A DNA stretch of 64,000 nucleotides from Atopobium sp. oral taxon 416 (GTDB lineage Bacteria > Actinomycetota > Coriobacteriia > Coriobacteriales > Atopobiaceae), in contig NZ_CP072380.1 of assembly GCF_018128285.1 (NCBI RefSeq), positions 2,170,001-2,234,000 of the forward strand, written 5' to 3'. The notes below the pieces were generated by a model. The model was not told the origin of the DNA. It saw nothing but the letters and a program-made list of their open reading frames with translations, and did not search any database. Position numbers and translations under genes: made by a program. Each line of letters starts with the position of its first letter. The stretch's first letter is position 1. Below are positions 57,737-64,000 of the stretch, in pieces.

Positions 57737-58762
57737 TTAAGCGACGAACTTCTCGAAGTACTTAATCGTACGGACCATCTGGGAGGTGTAGGAGTTCTCG
57801 TTGTCGTACCAAGAGACTACCTGGACCAGATACTCGTCGCCGCTGACCGGCAGAACTGCGGTCTGGGTTGCGTCGAAGAGTGAGCCATAGGTCATGCCGA
57901 TGATGTCGCTAGAGACGATCTGCTCGTCGTTGTAGCCGAAGGTCTCAGGATCAGAAGCAGCCTTCATTGCAGCGTTGATGGAATCAACACTGACAGGATC
58001 CTTGGAGGTAACGACCGCATAGAGCAGGGTCGTGGAGCCATCAGGTACAGGAACACGCTGTGCTGCGCCGATCAGCTTGCCGTCGAGCTCAGGCAGAACC
58101 AGTCCAATAGCCTTTGCTGCGCCAGAGGAGGTCGGGACGATGTTTGCTGAAGAGGTGCGGCTACGACGGAAGTTGCCCTTGCGCTGCGGACCATCAAGTG
58201 CCATCTGGTCGCCGGTGAAGGCGTGAATGGTCTGCATGATGCCGGACTTAATAGGATAAGCATCATTCAGTGCCTTGGCCATCGGTGCCAGGCAGTTGGT
58301 GGTGCAGGAAGCAGCAGAGATGATGTCGTCTTCTGCGGTCAGCGTCTCATGGTTGACGTTGTAGACGATGGTCTTGAGGTCCTTGCCTGCAGGAGCAGAG
58401 ATAACGACCTTCTTGGCGCCAGCGTTGATGTGCGCCATAGCCTTTGCCTTGGAGGTATAGAAGCCCGTGCACTCGAGTACTACGTCTACGCCCAGCTTGC
58501 CCCAAGGAAGCTTGCTTGCATCCGGCTCCTTGTAGATCTTGATGGTCTTGCCGTCGACGGTGATGGAATCCTCGCCTGCGCTAACCTCGTGATCACGAGC
58601 ATAGTTTCCGTGAACCGTGTCGTACTTCAGAAGATATGCGAGCATATCAGGGCTGGTAAGATCGTTGATCGCAACGACCTCAGAGCCCTCGTGCGCGAAC
58701 ATCTGGCGGAATGCCAAACGACCAATACGCCCAAAGCCGTTAATAGCAACCTTAACTGCCAT
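57737..58762 (-). CDS. gap: Glyceraldehyde-3-phosphate dehydrogenase, type I
   Basis: This 341-residue NAD-dependent enzyme has the dinucleotide fold start [12 protein letters not shown], the catalytic Cys153 in [11 protein letters not shown] and the C-terminal [17 protein letters not shown] 58762 was preferred over an upstream in-frame start because [11 protein letters not shown] is the family start. It opens the gap-pgk-tpiA glycolysis run, 274 bases downstream of whiA. Confidence 0.96.
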   Translation of the reverse strand: MAVKVAINGFGRIGRLAFRQMFAHEGSEVVAINDLTSPDMLAYLLKYDTVHGNYARDHEVSAGEDSITVDGKTIKIYKEPDASKLPWGKLGVDVVLECTGFYTSKAKAMAHINAGAKKVVISAPAGKDLKTIVYNVNHETLTAEDDIISAASCTTNCLAPMAKALNDAYPIKSGIMQTIHAFTGDQMALDGPQRKGNFRRSRTSSANIVPTSSGAAKAIGLVLPELDGKLIGAAQRVPVPDGSTTLLYAVVTSKDPVSVDSINAAMKAASDPETFGYNDEQIVSSDIIGMTYGSLFDATQTAVLPVSGDEYLVQVVSWYDNENSYTSQMVRTIKYFEKFVA

Positions 58763-59035
58763 CTTTTCTCCTTTCGCGAGGCCGTACCGAGGCGAATCCC
58801 CGGAACTAACCTGTATCGTCTCCTTGAATCTTACCGCGAATCTGCGCATTTATGCACATTATCTTCTCAGCGCACCAATTTTTGGATCAGTGAGCTGGCC
58901 CCTGTCTAGCGATCAGCGGTCGTTGATCGCGCAAAAACGCGCATTACATGCATGTTCCCGCAGGTTGGAACACTTGTGTACACTCCATGAAGACACAGGG
59001 TAGAGGCTCTGAAAACTGTGGAGCCGCTCACCCGT

Positions 59036-60013
59036 TCACCGAATTCTCTCATTCTCGTTTTTCTCACTTTTGGCTGCGCTTGCTTGTTCTTGCGCTTCTT
59101 TGACCAAATTCTGCAATCTGAGAACCCGGTGGAAGAGTGCGGACTTCGAAGCGGTGGGATTGCAGTGCTCCCCAAGCGCCGAAAGTGAGAGTTCCGGGTA
59201 CTTTCGGCGCAACCGGCAGAACTCCCGGAGCGCCGGAGGCAGATTTTCAACCCCGATCAGACGCTGCGCTTTCCCGATCAGGATGAGCTGCTGGACCGCG
59301 GCATCAGAAGAGCGGTTAGAGTTGGCGATCTCCGCATTCACTTTGCGGTTTACGTCATTCTTAACCGATTTCATCTTCCGGATTGTCTCAACAGTGTGAG
59401 CCGAACGCGTCGCCCCCATTGCCTTGAGCAGCTGCACGATATCCTCGTAGCTCTTGAGATAGATCGCAAAGAGCCCCCGCCGATGGTTGAGCCGCGCAGT
59501 CACCCCTTGGTCCTTCATCAACCGAAGGATGCCCTGGGCCAGACCTTCGCCGGCGACCGCAATCTCAAGGTGGAAGTCACCCCGCGGGTCAGCGATGAAG
59601 CCTCCAGCCATAAAGGCCCCGCGCAGGAAGGCACGCTGCGCCTCGTCGGTCTTCAGCAGCTGTTCGGGGATGCCTGAAGCCAACCCTTTGCCCGGCACCA
59701 GGATCCCCAATTGGATGAGATCCTCGGCAAGCTTGGCCTGGTTCGGGATCTCGATCAGATAGTTTCTCGTCTTGTGCAGTACTGAGTGACGTGTCGTCAG
59801 CGTCGTCTCGAGGTTAAGGAGCTCATGGGTGTACTTCAGCACAATACGGGCCACTGATCCAGTCTCAGTCGAAACGCGGATGGAATAGTGACCGCTGCCA
59901 GAAAATGAAAGCGACCCACAGATACGGATCAGCGCAGCAAGCTGCGCCACCTCCGCGATTGCGGGCCCATGCTTCCTTGAAAGTTCGTCTTTGACTTCTG
60001 CAGTAAATGACAT
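59036..60013 (-). CDS. whiA: WhiA sporulation/cell-division regulator homologue
   Basis: This 325-residue protein starts SFTAEVKDELSR, followed by the degenerate LAGLIDADG homing-endonuclease-like domain (residues about 20-190; AFLRGAFMAGGFIADP). It ends with a C-terminal helix-turn-helix of the DUF199 type (LPPALREFCRLRRKYPELSL, then LGEHCNP). WhiA controls division and growth genes in many Gram-positive bacteria. It lies 3 bases after rapZ. Confidence 0.92.
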   Translation of the reverse strand: MSFTAEVKDELSRKHGPAIAEVAQLAALIRICGSLSFSGSGHYSIRVSTETGSVARIVLKYTHELLNLETTLTTRHSVLHKTRNYLIEIPNQAKLAEDLIQLGILVPGKGLASGIPEQLLKTDEAQRAFLRGAFMAGGFIADPRGDFHLEIAVAGEGLAQGILRLMKDQGVTARLNHRRGLFAIYLKSYEDIVQLLKAMGATRSAHTVETIRKMKSVKNDVNRKVNAEIANSNRSSDAAVQQLILIGKAQRLIGVENLPPALREFCRLRRKYPELSLSALGEHCNPTASKSALFHRVLRLQNLVKEAQEQASAAKSEKNENERIR

Positions 60014-60016
60014 GCT

Positions 60017-60934
60017 TTACGCTGGCTTCACTGTGTTGGCGCGGGGAAGATCACGGTGCGTGATGCTCACCTGATATCCCTTGCCTTTGAGGTAGTGGGC
60101 GGTCGCCTCAGCGATCGCGACCGAGCGGTGTTGGCCACCGGTGCAGCCGATCCCGATCGAAAGCTGCGGCTTCCCTTCTTTGACGTAGCCGGGCATCACC
60201 ACATCGAGCAGCTGTTCCCAAGCCTGCATAAACTGTTTGGTCTTCGGGTTGTCCATCACGTAATCCCGGACGTCTTTGTCCAGCCCCGTCTGATAGCGCA
60301 TCTTCGGATCATAGAAGGGATTCGGCAAAAAGCGGACATCGATCATCAGATCCGACTCGGGCGACAGGCCATACTTGTACCCAAAGGAGAAGACACGCAC
60401 ATCCATCAGCTGCTGCTCGGAGAGCTCGGAATAGTTCGCCTGCAGCGTGGACTTCAAAAGCGAGGTGCGCATGTGGGACGTGTCGATCACGAGATCGGAG
60501 ATCGCCTTGATCGGCGCCAACTGTTTGCGCTCCCGTTCAATCGAGTGGCGGGGACTCTCCCCCGGGAGGGCAATCGGATGGCGACGGCGGTTCTCCTTAA
60601 AGCGGCAGATCAGCACCTCATCGCTGCAGTCCAAGAACAGGATGCTGTAGGTGAGCTCGTGATCCGTCAGATCCTTCAGCGTGCTCTTCAGCTCATCGAA
60701 GAGCCCCTGGCTCCTCAGATCGCAGGCGACCACCAGGTGGCGGTTGACGCCGGTGTTGATGCCGACCAGGTGGGCGAGCTGCAGGATCAGGCTGGGCGGC
60801 AGGTTATCGATGCAGAAGTAACCCATGTCCTCAAACGCATGGAGCGCCTGCGTTTTGCCCGATCCGCTCATTCCGGTGATGATCACGATATCAGGAATGT
60901 GGCGCTTTGCCTGTTGGGAGCCATTCTCTGCCAC
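60017..60934 (-). CDS. rapZ: RapZ/YvcJ-type nucleotide-binding protein
   Basis: This 305-residue P-loop protein has Walker A GMSGSGKT (21-28), FCIDNLPPSLI, DVRFLPNPFYDP and the C-terminal GCTGGQHRSVAIAE. In enterobacteria RapZ controls glucosamine-6-phosphate synthase through small RNAs; in Gram-positive bacteria the homologue YvcJ has nucleotide-binding activity of uncertain role. The start is GTG at 60934 with GAGAGGG upstream. yvcK, normally found between rapZ and whiA, is absent here. Confidence 0.93.
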   Translation of the reverse strand: MAENGSQQAKRHIPDIVIITGMSGSGKTQALHAFEDMGYFCIDNLPPSLILQLAHLVGINTGVNRHLVVACDLRSQGLFDELKSTLKDLTDHELTYSILFLDCSDEVLICRFKENRRRHPIALPGESPRHSIERERKQLAPIKAISDLVIDTSHMRTSLLKSTLQANYSELSEQQLMDVRVFSFGYKYGLSPESDLMIDVRFLPNPFYDPKMRYQTGLDKDVRDYVMDNPKTKQFMQAWEQLLDVVMPGYVKEGKPQLSIGIGCTGGQHRSVAIAEATAHYLKGKGYQVSITHRDLPRANTVKPA

Positions 60935-61030
60935 GTCAATACCCTCTCATCCTTGGGCCGCTCTCTGTACACGTACTTGTTATAGTACCCCATGCACCCG
61001 ACCTGATGGGGTCTCGCACCTATCGAACTG

Positions 61031-61062
61031 AAAAAGAGACCCCACATCTGTGTGAGGTCTCC
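61031..61062 (-). terminator. Intrinsic terminator of the nan operon
   Basis: On the minus strand GGAGACC and GGTCTC arms continue through CACA/TGTG around a short loop, followed by TTTTTC. It lies 23 bases after nanE and separates the nan genes from rapZ. Confidence 0.85.
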
Positions 61063-61084
61063 AGTCTCAAAGTCGAGGTGTTTT

Positions 61085-61780
61085 CTATCGGTTGAGGCCC
61101 ATCGCGGCACAGAACCACTCGGTCAGGCTCGTGGGGTGCGTGATGCCGGTTCCCACAACCACCGACCAGGCTCCCGCATCGCGGGCAGCCTTCGCGTCTG
61201 CCGGCGTGTGGACATGACCCTCACAGATGATCGGGAATCCCGGGAACTCCTGGACGGCCTGCTTGAGCAGCGCCATGTCCGGCCCCTCACCCATCGTCGT
61301 CTGGATCGCCGGCTTATTGTGGCTGAGCGTCGTCGAGGCGATGTCACAGCCACACGCCACAGCGTGCCTGATGTCCTCGATCGTCATGCAGTCCGCCATC
61401 ACCAGGGTGCCGGTCCGTCCCTTGAGTTCCTTCACGGTCCCCTCAACGCTCAACCCATCCGGACGCGGACGGTCCGTCGCGTCGAGCGCCACGATGTCGG
61501 CGCCCGCGTAGACACAGGCGAGGGCGTGACGCAGCGTCGGGGTGATGTAGACCCCTTCACTCCCTTCCTTCCAGATACCGATCACCGGGATCTGGACGCG
61601 GCCTTTGATCGCCGCAATATCGGAGAGGCCCTGGCAGCGGATCGCGGCGGCGCCACCTTGCTCTACAGCTTCAGCCATCTGTGCCATGGTCTCGGGATGA
61701 CGAAGGGGCTCTCCCGGATACGCTTGAACCGAAACGATCAGCTTACCCTTTAAAGACTGGATCAGCGGTGCTATCTCCAT
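61085..61780 (-). CDS. nanE: N-acetylmannosamine-6-phosphate 2-epimerase
   Basis: This 231-residue TIM barrel converts ManNAc-6-phosphate to GlcNAc-6-phosphate. Motifs are LIVSVQAYPGEPL, AAIRCQG, GADIVALDAT, ADCMTIED and VVGTGITHP. The ATG at 61780 was chosen because the protein then begins MEIAPLIQSLKGKL; the 23 codons upstream are within the gap. It lies 23 bases after nanK in the same operon. Confidence 0.93.
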   Translation of the reverse strand: MEIAPLIQSLKGKLIVSVQAYPGEPLRHPETMAQMAEAVEQGGAAAIRCQGLSDIAAIKGRVQIPVIGIWKEGSEGVYITPTLRHALACVYAGADIVALDATDRPRPDGLSVEGTVKELKGRTGTLVMADCMTIEDIRHAVACGCDIASTTLSHNKPAIQTTMGEGPDMALLKQAVQEFPGFPIICEGHVHTPADAKAARDAGAWSVVVGTGITHPTSLTEWFCAAMGLNR

Positions 61781-61802
61781 GGTGGTATCCCCTCTCTCTT
61801 TG

Positions 61803-62759
61803 TCACTGGATATCGATGTAGGCGCTGCGCAGAACATTCTGAGCCGCACCGATCAGCGGTGCGTTATCGCCCAAAGTCCCCTGCATAATCGGGGTGTTTG
61901 CCACCGGCGGCATCACGGTCTCCGCCCAGCCCTCCTTCAGGGCGTCGTGCCACACTCTCCCGCTCTTAGCCACAGAACCCGAGAGGATCACGCAGTTGGG
62001 GTCGAACATGTTCACCTGCGATCCCAGCACTTCTCCCAGTGCATGGCCGGAACGGTGCTCTGCCTCAATGGCTGCCTGGTCACCTCTGTCAGCCGCTTCA
62101 GAGATCGTCTTACCATCCGCGTTTGGCATCGCTTTGTCACCTGCAAGTTCCTCATAGTAGGAGATGATCCCCGGGCCACAGGCGATTGGCTCTAGGTGCC
62201 CTATCGCCCCACAGTTACAGGGGGTACCCTTCGCATCCGTGCAGGCGACATGCCCGATATGGCCCGCCTGTGAATGGGCCCCGAGCAGAATGTGTCCGTG
62301 GTCCACGAATGCGCCGCCGATACCGGTACCCACGGCACACACGAGACTGTACTCTTTGCCGGATCCGGCACCCCACATCGCTTCGCCGAAGGCGTGGGCA
62401 TGGACGTCGTTCATGACCCGTACAGGCAGGTTGAACCTGTTTCGCAGCTCCTGCCCCAGGTGGGTACCACCCCAACCGGGCATCATCTCGTTGGCGTAGG
62501 TGACGTCCCCAGTCTTGGGGTCGATCACGCCGCCGGAGGAAACCCCGATGCCCGCGATCTGGCCGGATGCAGCATCGATCACGCGCTGAGCGCTGTCGAG
62601 CGCGACCTGCAGGGTGTGCTTACCGCCCTGCTCCGCTCCGGTCGGGACCTTCTCATAGAGGCTCACCTGCGGCTTCTTGCCTTCCTCAAAGCTCACCAGT
62701 GCAGAGGCGATCTTTGTGCCTCCGATATCAAGCGCGACCACCTGTGCGATGTCTGCCAT
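61803..62759 (-). CDS. nanK: ROK-family kinase, probable N-acetylmannosamine kinase
   Basis: This 318-residue ROK kinase starts VVALDIGGTKIASALV (ATP site). It contains GTGIGGAFVDHGHILLGAHS and the zinc/substrate region HVACTDAKGTPCNCGAIGHLE. ROK kinases phosphorylate sugars. The position between nanA and nanE assigns it to ManNAc phosphorylation (inference from context). It overlaps nothing; gaps of 22-33 bases link it to its neighbours. Confidence 0.88.
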   Translation of the reverse strand: MADIAQVVALDIGGTKIASALVSFEEGKKPQVSLYEKVPTGAEQGGKHTLQVALDSAQRVIDAASGQIAGIGVSSGGVIDPKTGDVTYANEMMPGWGGTHLGQELRNRFNLPVRVMNDVHAHAFGEAMWGAGSGKEYSLVCAVGTGIGGAFVDHGHILLGAHSQAGHIGHVACTDAKGTPCNCGAIGHLEPIACGPGIISYYEELAGDKAMPNADGKTISEAADRGDQAAIEAEHRSGHALGEVLGSQVNMFDPNCVILSGSVAKSGRVWHDALKEGWAETVMPPVANTPIMQGTLGDNAPLIGAAQNVLRSAYIDIQ

Positions 62760-62791
62760 AGGATCGCTCCCTTCTCGTTTTGCAAAATGCT

Positions 62792-63715
62792 TTACAGGAC
62801 GTTATTCTCGACGAGGACCTTCTTGATCGCCTCACGGTTCGCACCCTGCAGCGACCTGACCGGATGCGGCATCGTGTCGTGGTCGAAGATACCCATCAGG
62901 TTCAAAGCAGTCTTGAAGGCGCCGACACCTCCCGCATAGCCCACGACACCTTTGGTCACGTCGAAGATGTGTGAGACCTCGTTGATCTGGTCCTGGAGCT
63001 CCTTGACCTTCACCCAGTCGCCGGCCTGGTACGCCTTCCACTGCGCCACATAGAGCTCAGGGATAACATTGGCCAGGCCCGGCACCGAGCCATCGGCACC
63101 GGAGAGGTACGCCCCGTCGACCACAATCTCGTGGCCAGTCAGAAGGCTCATCGGGTGCCCGATCTTGTTGTTGGCCTCCACCAGGTAACGAAAGCCTATA
63201 TCATCACCGGAGGAATCCTTCACGCCGGCGATGGTGCCTTCCTGTCCAAGCTCGATCGCGACCTTCCAGGGGATCTTCGTGTGGACACACGCGGGGATAT
63301 CGTAGGCAAAGATCGGCAGGTCGATCTCAGCATAGATGATGCGGAAGTGCTCCTTGAGCTCGTCGATCCCGCCCAACGCATAGAACGGCGCGGTGACGAC
63401 GATGCCGTCCGCGCCGAGCTCCTGGGCACGGCGCGCATGCTTGATCACACGGTCGGTCTCCGTATCGATGCAGCCAACCAGTACCGGCACACGCCCATCG
63501 ACAATGCGGATGCCCTCTGTCACGATCTGCTCACGGTGTCTGTCATCCGAGAAGGCAACCTCCCCGGTTGACCCCAGAAGGAAGAGCCCGTTAACGCCTG
63601 CATCGATCAGACGGTTGATCAGGCGCTCATACGATGGGATGTCCACCGTATGATCGGGCAGATCCGGGGTAACGACGGGAGGGACAACGCCCCTCAGCTT
63701 GAATTGATTGGACAT
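62792..63715 (-). CDS. nanA: N-acetylneuraminate lyase / dihydrodipicolinate synthase family
   Basis: This 307-residue class I aldolase has GSTGEVAFS, the catalytic Tyr138 in FAYDIPA and the Schiff-base Lys166 in GVKDSSG. NanA cleaves sialic acid to ManNAc and pyruvate. The family also includes DapA; nanK and nanE downstream make NanA the better call. ATG 63715 was chosen because MSNQFKLRGVVPP matches the family start. It follows the esterase gene by 42 bases. Confidence 0.85.
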   Translation of the reverse strand: MSNQFKLRGVVPPVVTPDLPDHTVDIPSYERLINRLIDAGVNGLFLLGSTGEVAFSDDRHREQIVTEGIRIVDGRVPVLVGCIDTETDRVIKHARRAQELGADGIVVTAPFYALGGIDELKEHFRIIYAEIDLPIFAYDIPACVHTKIPWKVAIELGQEGTIAGVKDSSGDDIGFRYLVEANNKIGHPMSLLTGHEIVVDGAYLSGADGSVPGLANVIPELYVAQWKAYQAGDWVKVKELQDQINEVSHIFDVTKGVVGYAGGVGAFKTALNLMGIFDHDTMPHPVRSLQGANREAIKKVLVENNVL

Positions 63716-63757
63716 GTGCTTGTGCCTTTCTCTGTAAACCAGATAGATATAAGACAA

Positions 63758-64000
63758 CTAGGAACAATAGGGTTGGAAGAATTCGAGTGTCGCATCCTCA
63801 AAATCATTGATCCGCTCATGGCACCACTTGGGATACGTGATGCGTTGGCAGTGCGGGATCACTTGAGCTAACCGATCCTGCGTCTCAGGCAGCGCGATCG
63901 TATCCATCTCAGAGGTTCCGAATTGAACCGGCGGTGTCAGCAGATTGTCGACCAGATTTGCCGGATCAGCGTAGTTGAGTGTCTCAAAGAGCTTGGTGGC
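63758..64000 (-). CDS. 3' end of a probable acetylxylan-esterase-type esterase gene
   Basis: Only the last 80 residues are visible: FETLNYADPANLVDNLLTPP, then QFGTSEMDTIALPETQD, and YPKWCHERINDFE close to the end at TAG 63758-63760. The LxYxDPANL, TPP and terminal yPxxxHE features fit the AXE1 (cephalosporin-C deacetylase/acetylxylan esterase) family, with the catalytic Asp and His present. Next to nan genes it could remove O-acetyl groups from sialic acid. That role is an inference. Confidence 0.55.
   Translation of the reverse strand, partial: ATKLFETLNYADPANLVDNLLTPPVQFGTSEMDTIALPETQDRLAQVIPHCQRITYPKWCHERINDFEDATLEFFQPYCS

Noticed and set aside
60056-60985. A plus-strand frame of 309 codons over rapZ
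   Set aside because: It is antisense to a complete rapZ with a Walker A motif; no own signature.

Overview
The window looks like a chromosome segment from a host-associated anaerobic actinobacterium, most likely a coriobacterium of the Olsenella/Atopobium group. This is an inference from gene content: a rapZ-whiA-gap-pgk-tpiA-secG cluster, Tat-type oligopeptide-binding lipoproteins with an RRSFL motif, a tRNA-Trp T-box on trp, a sialic-acid (nan) operon, remains of an NADH-linked [FeFe]-hydrogenase and high-GC conjugative-element genes. No rRNA or other phylogenetic marker is present, so genus is not fixed.

Layout. 1-1222: 3' part of a GH25 lysozyme gene overlapping a NUDIX hydrolase gene. 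1223-3600: decayed insertion sequences and a Fis-type helix-turn-helix scrap. 3660-10700 (minus): complete trpEGDCFBA operon behind a T-box. 10940-14315 (plus): multiply frameshifted NuoF/GltD-like and [FeFe]-hydrogenase genes. 14426-16727 (minus): cysteine desulfurase and mnmA. 16827-18356: flavoprotein reductase/oxidase. 18492-23050: tRNA-Gly, then nested dead transposons (ISL3, IS5, IS3, IS1595). 23065-24842: a frameshifted oligopeptide-binding protein gene. 24910-28476: tRNA-Leu, a PAS-GAF-PP2C phosphatase, a STAS-ATPase fusion, and tRNA-Cys and tRNA-Gly. 28560-37750: accessory junkyard of IS110, IS30, IS3 and ISL3 remnants, a broken pcfB-like gene, a truncated type IV coupling protein fused in frame to an AlbA/ATP-binding regulator, an integrase tail and a flippase tail.

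37847-42262 (minus) is the most interesting part. It is a compact peptide-biosynthesis operon: a stand-alone YcaO enzyme, an unlisted 50-residue precursor-like peptide with an Ala/Gly-rich C-terminus, an ABC ATPase, an ABC permease and an intramembrane M50-type metalloprotease. It has integrase remnants on both sides. To its right lie a tRNA-Met 3'-half attachment core (43388-43432), two arrays of phased repeats, an excisionase-like gene, a RepL-like gene and an XRE regulator, cut short by an IS3 copy at 45209.

45209-48900: IS3, IS5 and ISL3 remnants and an oppD scrap. 48918-55007 (minus): oppB-oppC-oppDF(fused)-oppA oligopeptide importer. 55297-60934 (minus): rapZ-whiA-gap-pgk-tpiA-secG, without yvcK between rapZ and whiA. 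61085-64000 (minus): nanE-nanK-nanA and the 3' end of a probable esterase gene.

The core genes cover tryptophan supply, tRNA thiolation, glycolysis, peptide uptake and sialic-acid use. The accessory blocks show repeated transposon invasion, loss of a hydrogenase and loss of conjugation genes, with the YcaO/peptide operon apparently kept intact among the debris.
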